Origin: Paracoccaceae bacterium
GTDB lineage: Bacteria; Pseudomonadota; Alphaproteobacteria; Rhodobacterales; Rhodobacteraceae
Direction: 5' to 3'
Assembly: GCA_026417295.1 (NCBI GenBank)
Contig: JAOADN010000021.1
Span: 1 to 36,259 of the forward strand
DNA length: 36,259 nucleotides
The notes below the pieces were generated by a model. That model saw only the letters and a list, made by a program, of their open reading frames with translations, was not told where the DNA came from and did not search any database. Numbering within the stretch: position 1 is the first letter of the stretch; each line of letters begins with the position of its first letter. Below, piece by piece: positions 1 through 7,903 of this stretch. The position numbers and the translations under genes are program-made.

Positions 1-1412
1 ACATGTACCAGGGCCTGACCCACGGCGCGGTCGGGGCGATCCTCGCCCACGGGACCGAAGCGCAGCAGCGCTTCTGGCTGCCGCCGATGGTGGCGCTCGA
101 CTGGACCGGCACGATGAACCTGACCGAGCCCCATGCCGGCACCGACCTCGGCATGATCCGCACGCGGGCCGAACCGCAGCCCGACGGCAGCTGGCGCATC
201 ACCGGGCAGAAGATCTTCATCTCGGCGGGCGACCACGACCTCGCCGCGAACATCGTCCACCTCGTCCTCGCCCGGGCGCCGGGCGGCGGCGAGGGGACGA
301 AGGGCATCTCGCTCTTCATCGTCCCGAAGGTCCTCGTGAATGCCGACGGCAGCCTCGGCGCGCGCAATGCCCTTTCGGTCGGCAAGATCGAACGCAAGAT
401 GGGCATCCACGGCAACGCGACCTGCGTGATGAACTATGACGGCGCCACGGGATTCCTGCTGGGCGAACTGCACCGGGGCATGCCCGCCATGTTCACCATG
501 ATGAACGAGGCCCGCCTCGGCGTGGGCCTCCAGGGCTATGCGGTGGCCGAGACCGCCTTCCAGAACGCGGCCGCCTATGCCCGCGACCGCCTCCAGGGCC
601 GCGCCGCCGCCGGCCCCGCCAACCCCGCCGGACCGGCCGATCCGCTGATCGTCCATCCCGACATCCGCCGCAGCCTCATGGACCAGAAGTCCTTCGTCGA
701 GGGCGCCCGCGCCTTCACCCTCTGGGGCGCCTCGCTGATCGACCGGGCGCAGCGGTCCGGCGACGCGGCGGCCCTCGGCCTGATCTCGCTCCTCACCCCG
801 GTCATCAAGGGGTTCCTGACCGACGGGGGCTTCGCGGCGACGGTCGCCGCCCAGCAGGTCTGGGGCGGGCACGGCTACATCGAGGAGAACGGGATGGCCC
901 AGTTCGTCCGCGACGCCCGGATCGCGATGATCTACGAGGGCGCGAACGGCATCCAGGCGCTCGACCTCGTCGGCCGCAAGCTCGGCGCCGAGGGCGGCCG
1001 GCCGGTGATGGGCTTCTTCGCGATGGTCAGGGACTTCATCCGCCAGAACGCGGCCGACGCGGAGTTCGGGCGCGATTTCCTCGACCCGCTCAAGGCCGCC
1101 GCGAAGGATCTCGAGGCCGCCGCCCTGTTCTTCGCCGAGCGCGGGCCGCGGGCGCCCGACGACGCCCTCGCCGGCGCGACGGACTTCCTGCATCTCTTCG
1201 GCCATGTCTGCCTCGGCTTCATGTGGGCGCGGATGGCGCGGGCAGCGACGGCGGCGCTGGCCACCGGATCGGGGGATGCGGACTTCCTGCGCGCCAAGCT
1301 CGCCACCGGGCGCTACTACATGGCCCGCCGGCTGCCCGCGACGGCCCTTCACCTCGCCCGCATCCGCACCGGCGGCGCGCCGGTGATGGCGCTTGATGCG
1401 GCGGCCTTCTGA
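1..1412 (+). CDS. acyl-CoA dehydrogenase, DmdC-like (5' truncated by window edge)
   Basis: Flavin-dependent alpha,beta-dehydrogenation of an acyl-CoA, the first step of beta-oxidation. The visible 469 residues (counted from the codon at position 3) contain the acyl-CoA dehydrogenase signatures [10 protein letters not shown] (residues 41-50) and [11 protein letters not shown] (66-76), a [10 protein letters not shown] block, and IYEGANGIQ, whose Glu312 is the expected catalytic base. The long C-terminal extension after this motif is typical of the roughly 590-residue DmdC-like subfamily of Rhodobacteraceae; DmdC itself oxidises 3-methylmercaptopropionyl-CoA in DMSP demethylation. Family members also act on ordinary acyl-CoAs, so the substrate is not decided. 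About 120 N-terminal residues lie outside the window. It heads a cluster ending in thiolase and FadJ, which supports a CoA-catabolic role. Confidence 0.93.
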   Translation, partial: MYQGLTHGAVGAILAHGTEAQQRFWLPPMVALDWTGTMNLTEPHAGTDLGMIRTRAEPQPDGSWRITGQKIFISAGDHDLAANIVHLVLARAPGGGEGTKGISLFIVPKVLVNADGSLGARNALSVGKIERKMGIHGNATCVMNYDGATGFLLGELHRGMPAMFTMMNEARLGVGLQGYAVAETAFQNAAAYARDRLQGRAAAGPANPAGPADPLIVHPDIRRSLMDQKSFVEGARAFTLWGASLIDRAQRSGDAAALGLISLLTPVIKGFLTDGGFAATVAAQQVWGGHGYIEENGMAQFVRDARIAMIYEGANGIQALDLVGRKLGAEGGRPVMGFFAMVRDFIRQNAADAEFGRDFLDPLKAAAKDLEAAALFFAERGPRAPDDALAGATDFLHLFGHVCLGFMWARMARAATAALATGSGDADFLRAKLATGRYYMARRLPATALHLARIRTGGAPVMALDAAAF

Positions 1413-1534
1413 GGCACCGGCACCGGGGGCCTCCGGCTCCGGCCCGCCCGCCTGCGCCGGCGCCTGCCTGCCCTGTTCGCGGCCGCCGGAACGGGCTACC
1501 CTCGCGCGATGCCCCGCGACGAGGACCGCCGCCC

Positions 1535-1747
1535 ATGCCGAAGCGCCTTCGCCTGACCCGCCGCTTCCCCGTCGCCATGACGAACGATGCCTATCGCGCG
1601 CTCACCCGCTTCGCCGCAGAGGCCGGCCTCACCCCCGACGAGGCGCTGTGCTTCGTCTTCGAGAACTGGGGCAGCATCACCCATCCCGAGAACCTGCCCC
1701 ACCGCCTGCGCCTCTTCCGCGCCGAGCTCGAGGAACGCAAGGCCTGA
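1535..1747 (+). CDS. conserved 70-aa hypothetical protein
   Basis: A small basic protein with a helical look: an N-terminal KRLRLTRRFP stretch, then TNDAYRALTRFAAEAGLTPDEAL and a C-terminal HRLRLFRAELEERK helix. I do not assign a function. It resembles small conserved proteins I associate with the acyl-CoA dehydrogenase/GST interval in Rhodobacteraceae. The helix-turn-helix-like pattern invites comparison with ribbon-helix-helix regulators, but no beta-strand signature is clear. The ATG at 1535 has GAGG about 10 nt upstream; the later ATG at 1577 would remove the basic N-terminus. It is co-directional with its neighbours, 122 bp after the dehydrogenase. Confidence 0.6.
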   Translation: MPKRLRLTRRFPVAMTNDAYRALTRFAAEAGLTPDEALCFVFENWGSITHPENLPHRLRLFRAELEERKA

Positions 1748-1770
1748 GCCGCCGGCGCGGCGCAGGCCGG

Positions 1771-1823
1771 GCGGGGGCGCTGCCCCCGCACCCCCGGAGT
1801 ATTTCGGCCAGGATGAAGGAGAA
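1771..1823 (+). repeat. dispersed intergenic repeat, copy A
   Basis: It begins with a GGGGGCGC/TGCCCCC dyad, followed by CCCCCGGAGTATTTCGGCC and then AGGATGAAGGAG. The same ordered blocks occur, on the other strand, at 1945-1995 and 18051-18102. Copies A and B face each other in the gap between the 70-aa protein and the GST gene, so the transcript could fold back on itself. The element resembles an intergenic repeat I associate with Rhodobacteraceae genomes; its function is unknown to me. Confidence 0.7.
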
Positions 1824-1944
1824 CGCGGGCACCCTGCCCCGCGACCTGCGCGGGACAGGGCTTCACCCTGGGCGGTCATCGGCTCTCCAGCCTGTGCCGC
1901 AGGACAAGTCCATCAGGACATGGTTTACATCCGGTGAATCCCCG

Positions 1945-1995
1945 CCTTCATCCTGGCGGAAATACTCTCCGGGGGTCCGGGGGTGGAAAACCCCC
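1945..1995 (-). repeat. dispersed intergenic repeat, copy B
   Basis: Read on the minus strand this gives a GGGGG/CCCCC dyad, CCCCCGGAGAGTATTTCC, then GCCAGGATGAAGG. It matches copy A except for a two-base insertion in the GGAG-GTATTT junction. It ends 24 bp before the GST start codon and lies inverted relative to copy A. Confidence 0.7.
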
Positions 1996-2018
1996 GGCGT
2001 CAGCTGCAGGGAGGCGCG

Positions 2019-2663
2019 ATGACGGCAAGACTCCACTGTTTCGGCGAAAGCGGCCACAGCTACAAGGCGGCCCTCGCCATGACGCTCGCGGGCTACCCCT
2101 GGGAGCCCGTCTTCGTCGACTTCTTCAACGGCGCGACGCGGCGCGAGCCCTTCCTGTCGCTCAACCCGATGGGCGAATGCCCGGTGCTCGAGGAGGACGG
2201 CGAGGTCGTCACCCAGTCCGGCCTGATCCTCGTCAGGATCGCGCGGCGGACCGGGCGGCTTTTCGGCACGCCCGCCGACGAGGACGAGATCTGGCGCTGG
2301 ATCCTGTGGGACAATCACAGGTTCTCGGGCCAGATCGGCGTCACGCGCTTCCTGATGAACTTCCTGCCGCCCGAAAGGCGGCCCGCAGAGGTCATCGCCT
2401 GGCAGCAGGGCCGGCTGCGCGGCGCCCTGCGGATCCTCGAGAACCATCTCGCGGGGCGCGACTGGGTCGTGGGACGTGACGTCACGGTCGCGGACCTGTC
2501 CTGCGCGTCCTATCTCTTCTATGACGAGCCCTTCGGCTTCAGGCGCGCCGACTGGCCGGCCATCGACCGCTGGCTGGACCGCATCGCCGCGCTGCCCGGC
2601 TGGAGGCATCCCTATGACCTGATGCCCGGCAGGCCGTCCGACCGGGCCCGGGAGGATGGCTGA
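2019..2663 (+). CDS. glutathione S-transferase family protein
   Basis: A 214-residue cytosolic GST. The N-terminal thioredoxin-like half has the ESGHSYKA active-site region (residues 8-15) and the GSH-binding NPMGECPVLEEDG...TQSGLI segment, equivalent to the usual NPxGxVPxL...QSxAI. The C-terminal half is all-helical, with a VGRDVTVADLS segment matching the conserved N-capping box and Asp of the family. The ATG at 2019 is preceded by AGGGAGG at 5-nt spacing; a GTG at 1983 lies inside the repeat and is less likely. Its TGA overlaps the thiolase ATG by one base, so the two are translationally coupled. The substrate cannot be told; GSTs in CoA-catabolic clusters may remove reactive enoyl or thioester products. 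Confidence 0.88.
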   Translation: MTARLHCFGESGHSYKAALAMTLAGYPWEPVFVDFFNGATRREPFLSLNPMGECPVLEEDGEVVTQSGLILVRIARRTGRLFGTPADEDEIWRWILWDNHRFSGQIGVTRFLMNFLPPERRPAEVIAWQQGRLRGALRILENHLAGRDWVVGRDVTVADLSCASYLFYDEPFGFRRADWPAIDRWLDRIAALPGWRHPYDLMPGRPSDRAREDG

Positions 2664-3874
2664 TGACCGACGCCTACATCTACGACGCCCTGCGCTCGCC
2701 ACGCGGCCGGGGACGCCCCGATGGCAGCCTGCACGAGGTGACGGCGCTGGCGCTGTCGGCCCAGATGCTGAACGCCGTCAAGGCGCGCAACGGCCTTTCC
2801 GGCCGCGCCGTCGAGGACGTGATCTGGGGCAACGTCACCCAGGTCGGCGAGCAGGGCGCCTGTCTCGCGCGGTCGGCGGTCCTGATGTCGGACCTCGACG
2901 AATCGATTCCCGGCCTGTCGGTCAACCGCTTCTGCGCCAGCGGGCTCGAGGCCGTGAACCTGGCGGCGAATCAGGTCCGGGCCGGCGCCGGCGAGGCCTA
3001 CATCGCCGGCGGGGTCGAGATGATGAGCCGCGTCCCGATGGGGTCGGACGGCGGCGCCATCGCCGTGGATCCGGCGCTTGCGATGAAGGTCTACTTCGTG
3101 CCCCAGGGAATCGCGGCCGACATCATCGCGACCGAACACGGATTCGGGCGCGACGATGTGGACGCCCTGGCCGTCGAGAGCCAGCGGCGCGCCGCGCAGG
3201 CCTGGGCCGAGGGGCGCTTCGCCCGCTCGGTCGTGCCGGTGCGCGACGTCAACGGCCTCGTCATCCTCGATCGCGACGAACATCTCCGGCCCGGCACCGA
3301 CATGCAGGCCCTCGGCCGGCTGGAGCCCGCCTTCCGCACGATGGGCGAGCAGATGCCGGGCTTCGACCGGGTGGCGATCATGAAGTATCCCCATCTCGAG
3401 CGCATCGAACATGTCCACCATGCCGGCAATTCCTCGGGCATCGTCGACGGGGCGGCCGCGGTCCTCGTCGGGTCCAGGGCCTTCGGCGAGCGCCACGGGC
3501 TGAAGCCGCGCGCCCGGATCAGGGCCACGGCCAAGGTCGGCAGCGATCCCACGATCATGCTGACGGGCCCCGTGCCCGCCACCGAGAAGGTCCTGCGCGA
3601 GGCCGGAATGACCATCGCCGACATCGACCTCTTCGAGGTGAACGAGGCCTTCGCCGCCGTCGTCCTGCGTTTCCTCCAGGCCTTCGGGGCCGATCCCGCC
3701 CGCGTCAACGTCAACGGCGGGGCCATCGCCATGGGCCACCCCCTCGGCGCAACCGGTGCGATCATCCTCGGCACGCTCCTTGACGAGCTCGAGCGCACGG
3801 GCCGCGGCACGGGCCTTGCCACCCTCTGCGTCGCCTCGGGGATGGGCGCCGCCACGATCATCGAAAGGGTCTGA
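2663..3874 (+). CDS. acetyl-CoA C-acyltransferase (thiolase)
   Basis: A 403-residue thiolase that would cleave 3-ketoacyl-CoA with CoA, the last step of beta-oxidation, or act in reverse on acetyl-CoA. The nucleophilic Cys is C91 in VNRFCASGLEAV. The C-terminal catalytic signatures are NEAFAAV, GGAIAMGHPLGATGA (His359) and CVASGMGAA (Cys389, the acid/base). Full length for the family. The start is fixed by GGAGG at 2651-2655 and the TGATG overlap with the GST gene. The dehydrogenase upstream and FadJ downstream suggest the degradative FadA role rather than PHB synthesis. Confidence 0.95.
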   Translation: MTDAYIYDALRSPRGRGRPDGSLHEVTALALSAQMLNAVKARNGLSGRAVEDVIWGNVTQVGEQGACLARSAVLMSDLDESIPGLSVNRFCASGLEAVNLAANQVRAGAGEAYIAGGVEMMSRVPMGSDGGAIAVDPALAMKVYFVPQGIAADIIATEHGFGRDDVDALAVESQRRAAQAWAEGRFARSVVPVRDVNGLVILDRDEHLRPGTDMQALGRLEPAFRTMGEQMPGFDRVAIMKYPHLERIEHVHHAGNSSGIVDGAAAVLVGSRAFGERHGLKPRARIRATAKVGSDPTIMLTGPVPATEKVLREAGMTIADIDLFEVNEAFAAVVLRFLQAFGADPARVNVNGGAIAMGHPLGATGAIILGTLLDELERTGRGTGLATLCVASGMGAATIIERV

Positions 3875-3876
3875 AG

Positions 3877-4347
3877 ATGGGAAAGCTCGACCTCTCCACG
3901 GTGCCGGTCAGGACCGGCTCGATCTACCCCGAGCCCTATGCCGCGATGATGAAGGGCCGCTCCTCGCTGCGTCTCGGCGACGCGGGCGGCCTGACCCAGT
4001 TCGGCGCCAACCTCGTGACGCTCGAGCCCGGCGCGCTCTCGAGCCTGCGCCACTGGCACCAGAACGAGGACGAGTTCGTGATGGTGACCGAAGGCGAATG
4101 CACGCTCGTCCAGGACGAGGGCGAGACGGTGATGCGCCCGGGCGACTGCGCGGCCTTCCCTGCGGGCAGCACGAACGGCCACCACTTCGTCAACCGTACA
4201 GACCGGCCCGCACGCTTCCTCGTCGTGGGCACCCGGGCCCCGCGCGAGGTCGCGACCTACTCGGACGTGGACCTCAAGGTCGAGATCGGCGGCGGCAAGG
4301 CCACGTTCTTCTACAAGGACGGCACGCCCTGGGCGGGCCCCCGGTGA
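3877..4347 (+). CDS. cupin domain protein 1 of a tandem pair
   Basis: A 156-residue single-domain cupin. Cupin motif 1 is RHWHQNEDEFVMVTEGE (residues 58-74), with HxH and Glu positioned as metal ligands. Motif 2 is RPGDCAAFPAGSTNGHHFVN (87-106), with the last His as the usual third ligand. It starts two bases after the thiolase stop and overlaps the next gene as GTGA, so it is in one operon with both. It is clearly paralogous to the next gene, sharing GGLTQFGA, HWH, EDEF, RPGD, NGHH.VNR and LVVGTR. No substrate can be assigned; cupins of this type may be dioxygenases, isomerases or small-molecule sensors. Confidence 0.9.
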   Translation: MGKLDLSTVPVRTGSIYPEPYAAMMKGRSSLRLGDAGGLTQFGANLVTLEPGALSSLRHWHQNEDEFVMVTEGECTLVQDEGETVMRPGDCAAFPAGSTNGHHFVNRTDRPARFLVVGTRAPREVATYSDVDLKVEIGGGKATFFYKDGTPWAGPR

Positions 4348-4787
4348 TCGTCCGGCCCGAAGACGCACCGCGCCACGGGGGCCCGGGCGGCGGCGGCACG
4401 CTCTACTTCTCGATGGCGGGCGGTCTCACGCAGTTCGGCGCCCATGTCGACACGCTCGCCCCGGGTGCCGCCTCCTCGCACCGGCACTGGCACGAGGCCG
4501 AGGACGAATTCCTCTACGTCCTCGACGGCACGCCGACCGTGATCGAGGATGACGGCCCGCACGACCTTCGGCCCGGCGATGCCGCCTGCTGGCCGGCGGG
4601 CGTCGAGAACGGCCACCATGTCGTCAACCGCAGCGCGGCGCCCTGCACCTGCCTGGTCGTCGGCACCCGCCTGCCCTCGGACCGCGTCCACTATTCCGAC
4701 ATCGACCGGCTCTACACGCGCGTATCCGGAGTCGTCGGCCTCACCCGGCGCGACGGTTCCCCCCTGCCGCAGGAGGCCGCGCCCTGA
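4344..4787 (+). CDS. cupin domain protein 2 of a tandem pair (GTG start)
   Basis: A 147-residue cupin, paralogue of the gene before it. Motif 1 is HRHWHEAEDEFLYVLDG (residues 46-62) and motif 2 is RPGDAACWPAGVENGHHVVN (76-95). Metal-binding His and Glu residues are retained in both. The GTG start overlaps the previous stop as GTGA (4344-4347); no ATG sits in frame at the right place. It is shorter at the N-terminus than cupin 1. AGGAGG at 4771-4776, just before its own stop, serves the next gene. The two may form a heterodimer or divide related substrates. Confidence 0.85.
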   Translation: MIVRPEDAPRHGGPGGGGTLYFSMAGGLTQFGAHVDTLAPGAASSHRHWHEAEDEFLYVLDGTPTVIEDDGPHDLRPGDAACWPAGVENGHHVVNRSAAPCTCLVVGTRLPSDRVHYSDIDRLYTRVSGVVGLTRRDGSPLPQEAAP

Positions 4788-5212
4788 CCGCCTCCGCGAT
4801 CCTGCAGGACTTCCTCGATGCCGTCGGCCGCGCGGTCATGGACGGCGACTGGGACAGCTATCGCGATGCCGTCGCGCTGCCGTTCCACCTGCAGACCGAG
4901 CGCGCCAACCTCACCATCGCCGACGAGGCGGCCCTGCGCGACGGATTCGAGGACTTCCACGAGATGCTGCGCACGCAGCAGGTCACCGACTACATCCGCC
5001 TCGTGCGGATCGCGACCTTCATCGAGGACGGCCTGATCGCCGGCAACTACGTCACGCACATGCTGTCGAATGCCGTCCGCGTCGTTCCGCCCTTCGCCTC
5101 GCAGATCACCCTGCGCCGCGGCGATGGCGTCTGGCGGGCGGTGTCGATCAGCAATGCCACCGCCAACACGCGCTGGCCGATCGATCTTCCCCGGGTGACG
5201 GATTGGCGCTGA
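4784..5212 (+). CDS. SnoaL/NTF2-like protein, probable CTG start
   Basis: A 142-residue small alpha+beta protein that looks like a SnoaL/NTF2-fold protein: an N-terminal helix ILQDFLDAVGRAVMDGDWDSY, a following ALPFHL segment, and beta-rich C-terminal segments ending in W and R. Such proteins act as small hydrolase/isomerase-type enzymes or binding modules; the function here is unassigned. The first ATG (4838) would remove the first helix and has no Shine-Dalgarno. CTG at 4784 overlaps the preceding TGA as CTGA and follows AGGAGG by 7 nt, so I take CTG as the start. It lies inside the operon, between cupin 2 and fadJ. Confidence 0.75.
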   Translation: MTASAILQDFLDAVGRAVMDGDWDSYRDAVALPFHLQTERANLTIADEAALRDGFEDFHEMLRTQQVTDYIRLVRIATFIEDGLIAGNYVTHMLSNAVRVVPPFASQITLRRGDGVWRAVSISNATANTRWPIDLPRVTDWR

Positions 5213-5386
5213 TGCACGGGCTCGCCATCCGTCAGGCCCGGCCCGACGGGCCGAGCGCCGCGGCGATACCGGGCGGCGCCTCGGCCTTCGTCTCCTTCTG
5301 GCGCGACCGCCGCGCCGAAACCGTCCCGCAGCCGGGCCGGAGCGCCCGGATTCCGCCCGCAGCCCTCGACAGTGGAGCGTTCCCCG

Positions 5387-7588
5387 ATGCCTGACTTCAC
5401 CCTCGCCACCGGCGACGACGGCGTCGCCGTCATCACCTGGGACGTGCCCGGACGCTCGATGAACGTCATGAGCTTCGCAGGCCTTGCCGAGCTCGAGGCG
5501 CTCTTCGACGCCGCCCTCGCCGATCCGCAGGTCCGCGGCATCGTGCTCACCTCCGGCAAGCGCGACTTCGCCGGCGGGATGGACCTGAACACAATCGCGA
5601 CGATGCGCGAGGCCGCCGGTGACGACCCGGCCCGCGGCCTCTTCGACGGGGTCATGCGCATCCATGCGCTGCTCAGGAAGATCGAGCGCGCCGGAATGGA
5701 CCCGAAGACGCTGAAGGGCGGCAAGCCCGTCGCCGCGGCGCTGCCCGGGACGGCGCTTGGGATCGGGCTGGAAATTCCCCTCGCCTGCCACCGCATCTTC
5801 GCCGCCGACAATCCGAAGGCCAGGATCGGCCTGCCCGAGATCCTCGTCGGCATCTTCCCCGGGGCCGGCGGCACCACGCGCCTCGTCCGCAAGCTCGGGC
5901 CGATGGGCGCCTCGCCCTTCCTGCTCGAAGGCAGGACCGACACGCCCGAGCGGATGAAGGCGGCCGGCGTCATCGACGAGGTCGTCCCGCCCGCGGAGCT
6001 TCTGGCGGCCGCCCGCGCCTGGGTCCTCGCGGCCGGCGGGGACGCGATCGTCAAGCCCTGGGACCGGAAGGAGTACCGCATGCCCGGCGGCGCGCCCTAC
6101 CATCCGGCGGGCTACATGACCTTCGTCGGGGCCTCGGCCATGGTGATGGGCCGGACGCAGGGCGTCTATCCGGCGGCCAGGGCGCTGCTCTCGGCCGTCT
6201 ACGAAGGGGCCCTCGTCCCCTTCGACGCCGCTCTCCGCATCGAGGCGCGCTGGTTCACCCATGTGCTGATGAATCCCTCCTCCGCCGCGATGATCCGGTC
6301 GCTCTTCGTCAGCAAGGAGGCGCTCGAGAAGGGGGCGCGCCGCCCCCCCCTTCCCGACCGCAGCGTCAGGCGCCTCGGCGTTCTCGGTGCGGGCATGATG
6401 GGGGCGGGCATCGCCCATGTCGCGGCCGGGGCGGGCATCGATGTCGTGCTCATCGACGCAACCGAAGAGGCCGCCCTGGGCGGGCGGGCGCGCATCGAGG
6501 CCCAGCTCGACAAGTCCGTCGCCCGCGGCCGGATGACCGCGGCGCAGAAGGCCGAGGTCCTGGGGCGCATCCGGCCCGGCACCGACTACGCGGCGCTTGC
6601 CGGCTGCGACCTCGTCGTCGAGGCGGTGTTCGAGGATCCGAAGGTCAAGGCCGAGGTGACGCGGGCGGCCGAGGCCGCGACCGGCGCGGACTGCATCTTC
6701 GCCACCAACACCTCGACCCTGCCGATCAGCGGGCTGGCTGCCGCATCGGTCCGGCCGGACCGGTTCATCGGCATCCACTTCTTCTCGCCGGTCGACCGGA
6801 TGATGCTGGTCGAGATCATCCGCGGGGCCGCGACCGGCGCGGAGGCCGTCGCCACCGCGCTCGACTTCGTCCGCCAGCTGCGCAAGACCCCGATCGTCGT
6901 CAACGACGCCCGCTTCTTCTACGCCAACCGCTGCATCATTCCCTACGTGAACGAGGGGATCCGGATGGTCGGCGAGGGCGTGGCGCCGGCCCTGATCGAG
7001 AATGCGGCGAGACTCGCGGGCATGCCGGTCGGCCCCCTGCAGCTCGTCGACGAGACCTCGATCGATCTCGGCGTCAGGATCGCGAAGGCGACCAGGGCGG
7101 CGATGGGGGCGGCCTATCCGGACGACGACGTCGACAAGGTCCTCTTCGCGATGGCCGCCGAGGGACGGCTGGGGCGCAAGGCGAAGGCAGGCTTCTACGC
7201 CTATGACGGGGCGGGCGAACGCACCGGGCTCTGGGACGGCCTCGGCCGGCTCTGGCCGCGGGCCGCGGCTCAGCCCTCCCCGTCCGGGGTGCAGGACCGC
7301 CTGCTGATGGTGCAGGTGGCCGAGGCGGTGCGCGCCTTCGAGGAGGGCGTCCTGACCGACATCCGCGAGGGCGATGTCGGCGCCGTCCTCGGCTGGGGCT
7401 TCGCGCCATGGTCGGGCGGACCCTTCGGCTGGCTCGACATCATCGGCGCCGGCAGGGCGGTGGAGATCTGCGACAGTCTCTCGCACCGGCACGGCCGGCG
7501 CTTTGCCGCCCCCGCCCTCCTGCGCGAGATCGCCGCGAAGGGAGAAACCTTCTACGGCCGCTTCGGCGGGCAGGCCCGGGCCGCCTGA
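5387..7588 (+). CDS. fadJ: 3-hydroxyacyl-CoA dehydrogenase/enoyl-CoA hydratase, FadJ/FadB type
   Basis: A 733-residue bifunctional beta-oxidation enzyme. The N-terminal enoyl-CoA hydratase domain (about 1-200) has the oxyanion-hole regions SGKRDFAGG (56-64) and ALGIGLE, with catalytic Glu129, and GLPEILVGIFPGAGG with Glu151. The dehydrogenase domain has the NAD-binding GAGMMGAG (334-341), NTSTLPIS (441-448) and HFFSP with catalytic His464. The C-terminal 3HCDH domain follows to about residue 730. The ATG at 5387 has GGAG at 10-nt spacing. It completes a beta-oxidation set with the dehydrogenase and thiolase upstream. A 174-bp gap separates it from the SnoaL-like gene, so it may also have its own promoter. 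Confidence 0.95.
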   Translation: MPDFTLATGDDGVAVITWDVPGRSMNVMSFAGLAELEALFDAALADPQVRGIVLTSGKRDFAGGMDLNTIATMREAAGDDPARGLFDGVMRIHALLRKIERAGMDPKTLKGGKPVAAALPGTALGIGLEIPLACHRIFAADNPKARIGLPEILVGIFPGAGGTTRLVRKLGPMGASPFLLEGRTDTPERMKAAGVIDEVVPPAELLAAARAWVLAAGGDAIVKPWDRKEYRMPGGAPYHPAGYMTFVGASAMVMGRTQGVYPAARALLSAVYEGALVPFDAALRIEARWFTHVLMNPSSAAMIRSLFVSKEALEKGARRPPLPDRSVRRLGVLGAGMMGAGIAHVAAGAGIDVVLIDATEEAALGGRARIEAQLDKSVARGRMTAAQKAEVLGRIRPGTDYAALAGCDLVVEAVFEDPKVKAEVTRAAEAATGADCIFATNTSTLPISGLAAASVRPDRFIGIHFFSPVDRMMLVEIIRGAATGAEAVATALDFVRQLRKTPIVVNDARFFYANRCIIPYVNEGIRMVGEGVAPALIENAARLAGMPVGPLQLVDETSIDLGVRIAKATRAAMGAAYPDDDVDKVLFAMAAEGRLGRKAKAGFYAYDGAGERTGLWDGLGRLWPRAAAQPSPSGVQDRLLMVQVAEAVRAFEEGVLTDIREGDVGAVLGWGFAPWSGGPFGWLDIIGAGRAVEICDSLSHRHGRRFAAPALLREIAAKGETFYGRFGGQARAA

Positions 7589-7903
7589 CATCGGCCGGGC
7601 GGCGCGGTCGGCGGCCGCGCGCTGCCGCTGCGCCCCCGGGGCAAGACGGCCGGGGCGCCCCCGCCGCCGGACGAAGCGCACCACCTCCGCCCTGCCGCAC
7701 GGCGGGGCCCAGTGGCAGGATTTCCACGGAAATCCTGCCACGGGGGCCGGGAAATCCTTCGCCAAGGATTTCCCGGCCCGGGCCAGGCCCCGCGCCGGCC
7801 GAAGGTCGCCGGAAATCCTTGGCAAAGGATTTCCGGCTCCGGCAGGGCCGGAGGGTCCGGGTCCGTGGACAGGGGTGGCGTGGCCGCGGCGGCCCGGCCG
7901 CGC
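7589..7903. repeat. 315-bp gap with three related palindromes (bidirectional terminator / REP-like)
   Basis: Three perfect inverted repeats lie in 125 bp between the convergent ends of fadJ and yebC. The arms are 7713-7725/7728-7740 (13 bp), 7744-7759/7764-7779 (16 bp) and 7808-7820/7825-7837 (13 bp). All contain GGAAATCC or its complement, and the second and third share GGAAATCCTT...AAGGATTTCC. None is followed by a clean T-run, but the position suits transcript termination or 3'-end protection for both genes. The rest of the gap (7589-7712, 7838-7903) shows nothing I recognise. Confidence 0.85.

Noticed and set aside
5212-5394. A 60-codon plus-strand frame starting MHGLAIRQARPDG, whose ATG overlaps the SnoaL-like stop as TGATG.
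   Set aside because: It has no good Shine-Dalgarno, runs eight bases into fadJ, and its Pro/Arg/Ala-rich composition looks like GC-driven noise. The junction is attractive, so a homologue search would be worth doing.
4712-7825. A 1037-codon open frame antisense to the SnoaL-like and fadJ genes.
   Set aside because: High GC codon use removes stops from the opposite strand. The translation is Gly/Arg/Asp/Ala-rich without domains, while the plus strand encodes a full FadJ.
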